Shown here: piece by piece, positions 44,749 through 52,383 of the stretch
Position numbering within the stretch: position 1 is the first letter of the stretch
How the letters are laid out: every line of letters begins with the position of its first letter
Origin: CAHJXG01 sp964235485
GTDB lineage: Bacteria > Pseudomonadota > Alphaproteobacteria > Acetobacterales > Acetobacteraceae
Assembly: GCA_964235485.1 (NCBI GenBank)
Contig: CAXSAZ010000022.1
Location: 1 to 64,000 of the forward strand
DNA length: 64,000 nt
Direction: 5' to 3'
Position numbers and translations under genes: made by a program
The notes under the pieces: generated by a model
Seen by the model: the letters and a program-made list of their open reading frames with translations, nothing else
Database searches by the model: none
What the model was told of the DNA's origin: nothing

Positions 44749-45003
44749 ATGGCGATCACAACCATTTCCAGCCGGGAATTCAACCAGGATACCAGCGGGG
44801 CGAAGCGGGCCGCCAAGGAAGGGCCGGTGTTCATCACCGACCGGGGCGTGCCGGCGCATGTGCTGTTGACGATTGAGTACTATCGTAGATTGAGTGGCGA
44901 CGAGCCAAGCATCGCCGACCTGCTGTATATGCCGGGCGCAGATGAGATTGAGTTCGATCCGGAGCCGATGAGTCTGGTGACCAAGCCGGCTGACTTTTCG
45001 TAA
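44749..45003 (+). CDS. Phd/YefM-type antitoxin
   Basis: An 84-aa protein of the PhdYeFM fold: opening TTISSREFNQDTSGAKRAAKEGPVFITDRGVPAHVLLTIEYYRRL, a DNA-binding N-terminal half (SSREF..., AKEGPVFITDRG), and an acidic C-terminus that binds the toxin. ATG 44749 with GGGAG upstream is used; the longer in-frame ATG at 44701 lies inside the promoter region. It overlaps the toxin gene by 1 nt (TAATG), typical for type II pairs. Confidence 0.85.
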   Translation: MAITTISSREFNQDTSGAKRAAKEGPVFITDRGVPAHVLLTIEYYRRLSGDEPSIADLLYMPGADEIEFDPEPMSLVTKPADFS

Positions 45004-45434
45004 TGTATTTGCTTGATACGGATGTGACGCTTGAGTTTCGGAAAATCAGAACCGGTAGAGCAGACAAGAATGCTGCCATCTGGGCGGCAGGCGTTCCGGC
45101 GTCAGTTCTATTTCTTTCAACAATAACAATTTTTGAGCTTGAGCGTCGCATTCTTCTCTTGGAGCGGCGTGACCCCAAACAGGGCAGCATCATGCGTACT
45201 TGGCTGAACGAGTGCGTGCTTACGACATTTGCGGCTCGCATGTTTCCAGTTGATACAACAATCGCGACGGTTGCTGCGTCCTTGAAAATTCCTGACCCGC
45301 GGCCCGACCGGGATGCGCTGATCGGCGCCACGGCGCTTGTGCACCGCATGACCGTGGTTACGCGCAACGTCGCCGACTTCACGCCTATGGGCGTCCCCGT
45401 CCTCAACCCCTGGGACCTCCTGCCCGCCCCTTGA
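45003..45434 (+). CDS. VapC-type PIN-domain toxin
   Basis: A 143-aa PIN ribonuclease toxin. Acidic active-site residues are visible: Asp5 in YLLDTDV, Glu45 in TIFELE, Asp104 in DRDALIGATAL and Asp125 in VVTRNVADF. Such toxins cut tRNA or rRNA and are neutralised by the preceding Phd-type protein. The first two-thirds are poorer in GC than the flanks, a sign of horizontal transfer. No start ambiguity: ATG 45003 overlaps the antitoxin stop. Confidence 0.88.
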   Translation: MYLLDTDVTLEFRKIRTGRADKNAAIWAAGVPASVLFLSTITIFELERRILLLERRDPKQGSIMRTWLNECVLTTFAARMFPVDTTIATVAASLKIPDPRPDRDALIGATALVHRMTVVTRNVADFTPMGVPVLNPWDLLPAP

Positions 45435-45484
45435 CCGCGCCCGCCCCGGGCGTGGCAGGATCGCGGCAAACCCGAGGAACCCCC

Positions 45485-46477
45485 ATGCCCCTCCCCCCCA
45501 ACCTGGCCCGCGCGCTGGCCGGGCGCTTGTCCGTCCCGGTGATCGGGTCGCCGTTGTTCATCATCTCCAACCCCGACCTGGTGATCGCGCAGTGTACGGC
45601 GGGGGTGGTGGGGTCGTTCCCGGCGCTCAACGCCCGGCCCGCGCCGGTGCTGGGCGACTGGATCCAGCGCATCCAGGACGCGCTCGCCGACCACGACGCG
45701 CGGCATCCGGACCGGCCCTCCGCGCCGTTCGCGGTGAACCAGATCGTCCATCGCAGCAACACCCGGCTGGACGCGGACATGGAGGTCTGCGTGCGCCACC
45801 AGGTGCCGCTGGTCATCACCTCGCTCGGCGCGCGGCCAGAGGTGAACGAGGCCGTGCATTCCTATGGCGGCGCCGTGCTGCACGACATCATCAACGACCG
45901 GTTCGCGCGCAAAGCCGTCGAGAAGGGCGCGGACGGGCTGATCGCGGTGGCGGCCGGGGCGGGCGGGCACGCCGGCACGCTGTCGCCGTTTGCGCTGATG
46001 CAGGAAATCCGGGCGTGGTTCGACGGGCCGGTGGCCTTGTCGGGCGCCATCGCCACCGGATCGGCGGTGCTGGCGGCGCAGGCGATGGGGGCGGACTTCG
46101 CGTATATCGGCTCGGCCTTCATCGCGACGGCGGAGGCCAACGCGGCGGAGGGCTACAAGCAGGCTGTGGTGGACGGACGGGCGGACAGCATCGTTTACAC
46201 GAACCTCATCACCGGCGTGCACGGCAACTACCTGCGGGGGAGCTTGGAGGCGGCCGGGCTTGACCCGGACAACCTGCCGGGGTCCGACCCGTCGGCGATG
46301 AACTTCGGGGACGACCGGCCCAAGGCGTGGAAGGACATCTGGGGGTCCGGCCAGGGCATCGGCGCGGTGGACGCCGTGGTGCCCGTGGCGAAGCTGGTGG
46401 CGCGGCTCCGGCGGGAATACGCGGCGGCACAGGGTCGGCTGGGCATGGAGGCCGTCAGCCTTCGGCAAACCGCTTGA
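45485..46477 (+). CDS. Nitronate monooxygenase (NPD family)
   Basis: A 330-aa FMN-binding TIM barrel. Motifs: VPVIGSPLFIISNPDLVIAQCTAGVVGSFPAL at the N-terminus, central ADGLIAVAAGAGGHAGTLS (phosphate-binding/active-site loop with His), then LSGAIATGSAVLAAQAMGADFAYIGSAF. The family oxidises nitronates or related substrates; members in catabolic regions can have other roles. ATG 45485 follows GAGGAA. The 3' end overlaps the GNAT gene by 23 nt in the convergent orientation. Confidence 0.87.
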   Translation: MPLPPNLARALAGRLSVPVIGSPLFIISNPDLVIAQCTAGVVGSFPALNARPAPVLGDWIQRIQDALADHDARHPDRPSAPFAVNQIVHRSNTRLDADMEVCVRHQVPLVITSLGARPEVNEAVHSYGGAVLHDIINDRFARKAVEKGADGLIAVAAGAGGHAGTLSPFALMQEIRAWFDGPVALSGAIATGSAVLAAQAMGADFAYIGSAFIATAEANAAEGYKQAVVDGRADSIVYTNLITGVHGNYLRGSLEAAGLDPDNLPGSDPSAMNFGDDRPKAWKDIWGSGQGIGAVDAVVPVAKLVARLRREYAAAQGRLGMEAVSLRQTA

Positions 46478-46889
46478 CGTAGAAAATGCGGTCATGGCCG
46501 GGCGGGTACTCGGTGATCCGCCCGCATTCCACGAAGCCCAGCTTCGGGTAGAAGCCCGGCGCCTGGAACGTCCAGGTGTCCAGCCAGATGCCGAGCAGCC
46601 CGCGCCGTTTCGCCTCGGCTTCCGCCAGCGCCATGACTTCCCGGCCCAGCCCGCGGCCCCGGGCGGGGCCGAGCGCCAGCAGCTCGACGAACAGGAAGCC
46701 GTAGCCCGTCCGGCCCCAAAGCCCGCCCGCGACCTCCCCGTCATCGCCGCGCACCGTGATGGCCAACGTGTCCCAGCGGCCCGGCCCGGCGGCGGAGTCA
46801 TTGTGCGCGGCGAGCGGCTCCAGGATCTTCGCCCGCAGCGACGGGTCGGGATCGGCTTCGAGGGTGATCGTCCACTGGCCGCGCTGCAT
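46455..46889 (-). CDS. GNAT-family N-acetyltransferase
   Basis: A 144-aa single-domain acetyltransferase. The acetyl-CoA pyrophosphate loop is GPARGRGLGREVMALAEAEA near residues 74-93, followed by the LDTWTFQAPGFYPKLGF block typical of GNAT motif B, with Tyr in FYPKLGF. Substrate not known. The C-terminal end overlaps the nitronate monooxygenase gene on the other strand by 23 nt. Confidence 0.85.
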   Translation of the reverse strand: MQRGQWTITLEADPDPSLRAKILEPLAAHNDSAAGPGRWDTLAITVRGDDGEVAGGLWGRTGYGFLFVELLALGPARGRGLGREVMALAEAEAKRRGLLGIWLDTWTFQAPGFYPKLGFVECGRITEYPPGHDRIFYVKRFAEG

Positions 46890-46901
46890 CCGGCGTGGTT
46901 C

Positions 46902-47318
46902 TCAGGACGCGCTGGGCTTGTCGGACACCGCGCCCTCGGCGACCAGGACTTCGTTCGCCGCCTTGAAGGCTTCCAGCCCGGCGGGGACGCCGCAGTACAC
47001 CGTGGCGTGCAGCAGCACCTCCTTGATCTCGTCGGCCGTGACGCCGTTGGTCAGCGCGCCGCGGACGTGCAGCTTGAGTTCCGCCGGGGCCTTGAGCGCG
47101 GTCAGCATGGCGAGGTTCAGCAGCGACCGGGTGCGCCGGTCGAGGCCGGGGCGCGGCCACACGTAGCCCCAAACCATCTCGGTGGTGACGTGCTGGAACG
47201 CCGACATGAACTCGTTGGCGTCGGCGAGGGAAGCGTCCACGTAGTCGGCGCCCAGCACCGCCCGCCGGATCGGCAGGCCGCGCTCGAACAGGCCTTCGGG
47301 CGTGGGGTCTTCGGCCAT
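46902..47318 (-). CDS. Carboxymuconolactone decarboxylase family protein
   Basis: A 138-aa all-helical CMD-fold protein: GLPIRRAVLGADYVDAS, LDRRTRSLLNLAMLTALKAPAELKLHVRGALTNGVT and the closing EIKEVLLHATVYCGVPAGLEAF. The last stretch carries the conserved His. It lacks the CXXC pair of peroxidase-type (AhpD) members, so a decarboxylase/lactone-type or other role is more likely. Expressed divergently from the SPFH gene. Confidence 0.87.
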   Translation of the reverse strand: MAEDPTPEGLFERGLPIRRAVLGADYVDASLADANEFMSAFQHVTTEMVWGYVWPRPGLDRRTRSLLNLAMLTALKAPAELKLHVRGALTNGVTADEIKEVLLHATVYCGVPAGLEAFKAANEVLVAEGAVSDKPSAS

Positions 47319-47385
47319 GGGGGGCGTCCTCCGGTGGTGTGCCGCCGTCATACGGGGCGTGCGCCGCGCGGGCAAGGCGCGCGTC

Positions 47386-47426
47386 AAGTGCCGCCGCCGG
47401 GCGCACGGCAAGTGCCGCCGCCGGGT
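47386..47426 (+). repeat. Direct repeat, 17-bp units spaced 24 nt
   Basis: CAAGTGCCGCCGCCGGG occurs exactly at 47386-47402 and 47410-47426, in the intergenic stretch before the SPFH gene. Too short for a mobile element; probably slippage-derived, or a protein-binding site pair. Confidence 0.6.
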
Positions 47427-47517
47427 GAGTGGCGCGACGACCGGTTCATAACCATTTCGATGCGGCCTGGACGCGGCGACGAAGGCCGCGCCGCCAGGCG
47501 TGTTTGGGAGCCGCCCT

Positions 47518-48432
47518 ATGTTGACCGCGTTGATCGTGCTGGCCGTCGTCGTCGTGCTCGGGGTGGGCCTGGGGGTGCGCACCGTGCCGCAGGGCCAGGT
47601 CTGGACCGTGGAACGGTTCGGCGCCTTTACCCGGCTGCTGCAGCCAGGCCTCAACCTGATGCTGCCGCTGGTGGAGCGGGTCGGGCACAAGATGAACGTG
47701 CAGGAAATCGTGCTCGACATCCCAGAGCAGGCCGTGATCACCCGGGACAACGCGGCGGTGACGGTGGACGGGATCATGTATTACCGCGTGCTCGACCCGG
47801 CCAAGGCGGCCTATGGGGCGCAGAACCTGGTGCAGGCGCTGACCAGCATGGCGATGACCAACATCCGCTCGGTGATCGGCGCGATGGACCTGGACGGGGC
47901 GCTGTCGGGGCGGGAAGAGATCAACGCCAAGCTGCTGGTGACGCTGGACCACGCGACGGCGCCGTGGGGGGTGAAGGTGAGCCGGGTGGAGCTGCGCAAG
48001 ATCGAGCCGCCGGCGAACCTGGTGGCGGCGATGAACCTGCAGATGACGGCGGAGCGGGAACGGCGGGCCACGGTCGCCCGGGCGATGGGCGAGCGGGAAG
48101 CGGCGGTGGCCCGGGCGGAGGGGCAGAAGCAGGCGACGGTGCTGGCGGCGGAAGCGCGGCTGGAAGCGGCGATGCGGGACGCTTCGGCGCGGGAGCGGTT
48201 GGCGGAGGCGGAAGCGCGGGCGACGCAGGTGGTCGCCGCGGCGGCGCAGGGAAGTGGGGGCGAGGCGCTGCGCTACTTCGTCGCGCAGAAATACGTGGAG
48301 GCGGTGGGGCGGCTCGCGGCCAATCCGAGCGGGCGGACGCTGGTGATCCCGATCGAGGCCGGGGCGCTGGCCGGTGGGGTCGCGCAGGCGATCGAGGCGA
48401 TGCGCCTGGGACCTCGCGACGGCGACGCATGA
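47518..48432 (+). CDS. SPFH/stomatin-like (paraslipin) membrane protein
   Basis: A 304-aa protein with one N-terminal membrane helix (LTALIVLAVVVVLGVGLGV) and an SPFH domain (QVWTVERFGAFTRLLQPGLNLMLPLVERV, later VELRKIEPPANLVAAMNLQMTAER), followed by a long Ala/Glu/Arg coiled coil. SPFH proteins organise membrane microdomains or modulate proteases. ATG 47518 follows GGGAG. It overlaps nfeD by 4 nt, the classic SPFH-NfeD operon. Confidence 0.9.
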   Translation: MLTALIVLAVVVVLGVGLGVRTVPQGQVWTVERFGAFTRLLQPGLNLMLPLVERVGHKMNVQEIVLDIPEQAVITRDNAAVTVDGIMYYRVLDPAKAAYGAQNLVQALTSMAMTNIRSVIGAMDLDGALSGREEINAKLLVTLDHATAPWGVKVSRVELRKIEPPANLVAAMNLQMTAERERRATVARAMGEREAAVARAEGQKQATVLAAEARLEAAMRDASARERLAEAEARATQVVAAAAQGSGGEALRYFVAQKYVEAVGRLAANPSGRTLVIPIEAGALAGGVAQAIEAMRLGPRDGDA

Positions 48433-48863
48433 CGGCGGGAACGGTCTGGATCGTCGCGGGGCTGCTGGGGTGCGCTGCGGAGATGGCGGCGCCGGGCGTG
48501 TTTTTGTTGCCGATTGGCTTGGCGGCGTGCGGGACGGGGTTGGCGACGGAGGGGCTGGGCCTTTCGGGCGCTTGGCAGGTGGCGGTGTTCCTGCTGCTGA
48601 CGGCTGTGCTGGTTGCCGGCGTTTGGCGGGTGCGGGGCCGGGGGGCGCGGGTTGATGCGGTGAACGCGCCCGGCGCCGGGGTGGTCGGGCGGACCTGCCG
48701 GGCGGTGGGGTTCGAGGGTGGGGAGGGCCGGGTGGCGCTCGGGGACGGGACGTGGGCGGCGCGGATGGCGGATGGGTCGGTGCCGGATGCAGGGGTTGTG
48801 CTGGAGGTGGTGGGGTTGGAGGGGACGGTGCTGGTGGTAAGGCATCGTCAACCTGGAGCGTGA
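48429..48863 (+). CDS. NfeD-like membrane protein
   Basis: A 144-aa protein with N-terminal hydrophobic helices (VWIVAGLLGCAAEMAAPGVFLLPIGLAACGTGL, and QVAVFLLLTAVLVAGVW) and a C-terminal OB-fold-like domain of small beta strands (VGRTCRAVGFEGGEGRVALGDGTWAARM). It pairs functionally with SPFH proteins. ATG 48429 overlaps the SPFH stop (ATGA). Confidence 0.87.
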   Translation: MTAGTVWIVAGLLGCAAEMAAPGVFLLPIGLAACGTGLATEGLGLSGAWQVAVFLLLTAVLVAGVWRVRGRGARVDAVNAPGAGVVGRTCRAVGFEGGEGRVALGDGTWAARMADGSVPDAGVVLEVVGLEGTVLVVRHRQPGA

Positions 48864-48983
48864 CATCCCAACGGGGGCTTGCGGCACAGGCCCGACGCCG
48901 GGCGCGGGTCTGAGAAACAATGCTTTTAGACTGGCAATCCGGTGGAGCAGCAATCTGACAATGCTCGCCGATCCGCAGCATCG

Positions 48984-49011
48984 TTGAACAAGACGAATGT
49001 CATCATAAAGT
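48984..49011 (+). promoter_or_regulatory. Candidate sigma70 promoter of the TonB / TonB-dependent receptor operon
   Basis: TTGAAC (48984-48989) and TAAAGT (49006-49011) are 16 nt apart in an A/T-rich patch that contrasts with the GC-rich flanks. No obvious Fur-box palindrome is seen. Confidence 0.4.
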
Positions 49012-49048
49012 AATGCCCCGGCTGACGCAGGCGCAGTAACGACCAATC

Positions 49049-50014
49049 ATGCCGCATGGTGTGCCCTCGGTCCTTTCTCGGCCTGTTTGTTCAGAGCATG
49101 GTCCTGCTGCGCCGATGCGTGCACACCCCTTGTGGCGGGCCAGCCCGGCGGCTGGCGCCGGCCACAGGCGCATGGCGGTTCCGCTTGCCCTCGCGGCGGC
49201 GCTGCAGTGCGCGATCATCGCCGGGTTCGAGTTTGGGACGGGCGGCACGGCGCCGCCGCCCGAGGCCGTCGTCGTTGATCTCGCAGTCGAGACGCCGGCG
49301 TCCCTGCCTGAACCGGAGGCCGCCGAGCCCTCCGCCGCACAGGAGGCCGCATCCCCGCCGGGCGCCGTCGCCGAGGCGCCTCCGCCTGAGACCGCCTTGC
49401 CGGACCCCGCGCCGCCGGCGCAGGAACCCACGGTTCCCGCCGTCCCGCTGCCATCCGGCCCCGTGCCGGCGCTGTCCGCCGACGAGGCCGCGCCGTCCAT
49501 TCCGCCGCCCGACCCGGTGGCCGCGGCACAGCCCGCGAACCCCGCAGCGCCGCCCCAAGCACCCCCGCCCCGCCCCGTGACGCCGCGCCCGGCACGGCGC
49601 GCGTCAGCGGAACAGGCACGGGTCGCGCACCCTTCGGCCGCCGCTGCGACTCCGACATCCGCGCTTCCAGCGGCCTCGTCCACGGGAGCGCCGGCGCCGG
49701 GCGTGCCGGTCGGCGGCGCACGGCTTTCCGCCGCGACGGCAACGCTGCAAGGGCGCATCCGCGCTGCGATCCAGGCGGCGCTGCGCTACCCCGCCGCGGC
49801 GGCCGCAATGCAGCTCACCGGGCGGGCGCAGGTGCAACTGGACTACCAGTCGGGCGCCGTCCGCAACGTCCAGATGAAGCAATCTGCCGGCAGCCCACTG
49901 CTCGACCGTGCCGCCTTGGCCGCCGTGCGTGATGCGCACTACCCGGCGGCGCCTCCGGAAGTCGGCGACCGCACCCTCCCGCTGCTGGTCTGGGTCGAGC
50001 TGCAGATGACCTGA
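49049..50014 (+). CDS. tonB: Energy transducer TonB
   Basis: A 321-aa protein with an N-terminal basic segment and membrane anchor (about residues 42-60), a long Pro/Ala/Glu-rich periplasm-spanning linker (about 65-215), and a TonB C-terminal domain from about 235 (RIRAAIQAALRYPAAAAAMQLTGRAQVQLDYQSG through SPLLDRAALAAVRDAHYPAAP). It carries proton-motive energy from an ExbB/ExbD pair, not seen here, to outer-membrane receptors such as the one encoded 90 nt downstream. ATG 49049 is used; the in-frame ATG at 49115 is possible. Confidence 0.85.
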   Translation: MPHGVPSVLSRPVCSEHGPAAPMRAHPLWRASPAAGAGHRRMAVPLALAAALQCAIIAGFEFGTGGTAPPPEAVVVDLAVETPASLPEPEAAEPSAAQEAASPPGAVAEAPPPETALPDPAPPAQEPTVPAVPLPSGPVPALSADEAAPSIPPPDPVAAAQPANPAAPPQAPPPRPVTPRPARRASAEQARVAHPSAAAATPTSALPAASSTGAPAPGVPVGGARLSAATATLQGRIRAAIQAALRYPAAAAAMQLTGRAQVQLDYQSGAVRNVQMKQSAGSPLLDRAALAAVRDAHYPAAPPEVGDRTLPLLVWVELQMT

Positions 50015-50104
50015 CGCCCCCCGCCGAACCGTCCCGCTGTCCCGCCCGGTGCGCGCTGCGCCAGCGGCTCCCGCAGAACCGCCAATCCTCAAGGGCTGAC
50101 AACG

Positions 50105-52354
50105 ATGTTCGAGACCTCAATGCCGGGCCGGCTACGGCCGGGCGCCCTCACGCTTCTTTGGACGGCGGCCTGGTGCTGGACGGGCACGGCGGCGGTGGCG
50201 CAGGAGCAAGCCGCGGCGCCCGCCGACATCGGCACCGTGCGCGCGGCCGCGCCCGCCGGCGCGCCCCCGGCGCCTGGAACCGCGGCGGACATCGCCCCCA
50301 GCCGCGCGCCGCTGGACGCCTCCCAGCCCACCTCCGTCGTCGGCTCCACATTCATCCGCGAGAACGCCACGCCGACCGAGAACTACGACCGCATCATCCA
50401 GTTCACGCCGAGCGTGCAGAACGTGGAGCCGGTGGGCGGCGGCCTGCAGCAGAACTACCAGGAAACCATCCGCGGCTTCCAGTATACCCAGTTCAACACG
50501 GTGTTCGACGGCATCGTGCTGCCGGGCCTGCCGACCAACTTCGCGCCGCAGTCGGAGGCCTACTTCCTTTCCCACGACATCGGGTCGGTGCAGGTGGACC
50601 GCGGCCCCGGCACCGCATCGACGCTGGGCTACGCGACCTTCGGCGGCACGGTGGCGATCAACTCGGTTTCGCCCTCCAACACGGTGCGGGTGAACCCGTA
50701 CGGGACGGTGGGGACCTGGGGGACCAAGCTGTACGGGCTGCAGTTGGACAGCGGGGCGCTGGCGTCCCTGAACGGCGCGCGCGGCACGCTGGATGTGCAG
50801 CGGGTCGAATCGCGCGGCGCGATCAGCGGCACCACGACCCGCCGCCTCAACGGCTTCGTGAAGGTCGAGGCGCCGGTCGGCGACAACACGGTGGTGACGT
50901 TCCTCGGCAACTACGACCGCAACTTCGTGCACACGCCTTATGGCGCGACGCTTGCGGAGATCCAGCGGTTCGGCCCCAAGTACGGCCTGAACAACGATCC
51001 CACGTCGCAGGCCTACCGCGGCTACAACTACGACGACTACACCACGGATTTCGAGTATGTCGGCGTGAAGTCCAGCTTCGGCGACGGCTGGGGCGTGGAC
51101 AACAAGCTTTACACCAACGGCTACTACCAGACCGGCCGGGTCGGGCGCGACCCGAACGGCACCACGCCGAACCTGACGACATCCGCCAGGAACCAGTACT
51201 TCTCGGGCGGCCTGCCGATCACGCTGAGCAACGACGTGCCGGGCTACTCCAAGCACAATGACTTCCGCGACTACGGCGACATCCTCCGCCTCACCAAGGA
51301 AACCGCTTGGGGCCAACTGCGCGCCGGGGTGTGGATCGACTACATTAACGCATCGAACTGGCGCGAGCAGGTCGTGCTCAGCCGCGACAGCATCCAGTAT
51401 ACCGTGGGCTCGCCCAACGCGCCCGCCTATCAGCGGCTATACCATACCGACCTGCGCACGGAGCAGCCCTACGTGGAATGGGCGCTGACCCCGCTCCCCG
51501 GCCTCGTCATCACGCCCGGGCTGAAGTTCACCGCCACCACCCGCACGCTGGACGCCGCCGTCAACAGCGGCACTCGGCTGCCGGCGAACTTCGAGCGGAC
51601 CTATTCCGACTACCAGCCGGCGGTCGATGCGCGCTATTCCATCAGCAAGGACTGGACGGTGTATGCGCAAACGGCGCGCGGCTTTCTCGCACCGCCGATC
51701 AACGTGCTCTACACCAGCAGCCCGGCGAACCTGACACCGCAATCCACCTGGAACTACCAGGTCGGCACCGCCTACCAGACGGACCGCTTCACCCTCGGCG
51801 CCGACGGCTACTACATCGATTTCACCAACCGGATCGGCAGCCGCGCCCTGGCCGGCGGCGACAGCACGTTCTTCAACTCCGGAGGCGCCACCTACCGGGG
51901 CCTGGAGTTCGAGGGAACGGTCAAGATCGCCTACGGCGCGTCGCTGTACGGCAACTACACCCTCAACAGCGCCGACCTGAAGAAGAACGGCGGCCCGCTC
52001 TCGGTCACGCCGCGCACCACCGGCGCCGCCGGGGTGTTGTACCACCAGCAGCACGCGGTGGTGAACAACGACCTGCTCTACGGGTCAATCATCGGCAAGT
52101 TCATCGGGCCGCAGTACTTGCAGGACACGCCGGCCGCCTACCCGATCCGCAGCTACTCCTTCGCCAACCTGGCGCTGGGCTACACGCTGCCGGTGTGGAA
52201 CGGGCGCAAGCTGGATTTCCGCGTGAACGTGGACAACATCAGCAACAACCACAGCCTGATCGGCCTGGCCGGCGTGGCGGGCGACGGGGTGACGCCACTG
52301 TTCTGGACCAACCCCGGGCGCAGCGCGTTCTTCTCGGTCGCCGCGTCGCTCTGA
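50105..52354 (+). CDS. TonB-dependent outer-membrane receptor
   Basis: A 749-aa outer-membrane gated barrel. Signal peptide (LTLLWTAAWCWTGTAAVAQ, cleavage after AVAQ), a plug domain with NYDRIIQFTPSVQNVEPVGGGLQQNYQETIRGFQYTQFNTVFDGIVLPG (TonB-box-like region before it) and VDRGPGTASTLGYATFGGTVAINSVSP, then beta-strands rich in alternating hydrophobic/Tyr residues. The C-terminus ends SAFFSVAASL with Leu rather than the usual terminal Phe. Substrate unknown; siderophores, vitamins or carbohydrates are family ligands. The gene follows tonB and is probably co-transcribed. Confidence 0.9.
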   Translation: MFETSMPGRLRPGALTLLWTAAWCWTGTAAVAQEQAAAPADIGTVRAAAPAGAPPAPGTAADIAPSRAPLDASQPTSVVGSTFIRENATPTENYDRIIQFTPSVQNVEPVGGGLQQNYQETIRGFQYTQFNTVFDGIVLPGLPTNFAPQSEAYFLSHDIGSVQVDRGPGTASTLGYATFGGTVAINSVSPSNTVRVNPYGTVGTWGTKLYGLQLDSGALASLNGARGTLDVQRVESRGAISGTTTRRLNGFVKVEAPVGDNTVVTFLGNYDRNFVHTPYGATLAEIQRFGPKYGLNNDPTSQAYRGYNYDDYTTDFEYVGVKSSFGDGWGVDNKLYTNGYYQTGRVGRDPNGTTPNLTTSARNQYFSGGLPITLSNDVPGYSKHNDFRDYGDILRLTKETAWGQLRAGVWIDYINASNWREQVVLSRDSIQYTVGSPNAPAYQRLYHTDLRTEQPYVEWALTPLPGLVITPGLKFTATTRTLDAAVNSGTRLPANFERTYSDYQPAVDARYSISKDWTVYAQTARGFLAPPINVLYTSSPANLTPQSTWNYQVGTAYQTDRFTLGADGYYIDFTNRIGSRALAGGDSTFFNSGGATYRGLEFEGTVKIAYGASLYGNYTLNSADLKKNGGPLSVTPRTTGAAGVLYHQQHAVVNNDLLYGSIIGKFIGPQYLQDTPAAYPIRSYSFANLALGYTLPVWNGRKLDFRVNVDNISNNHSLIGLAGVAGDGVTPLFWTNPGRSAFFSVAASL

Positions 52355-52383
52355 TTTTCCGGTCTCAGCCAAGGATCGCCGGG

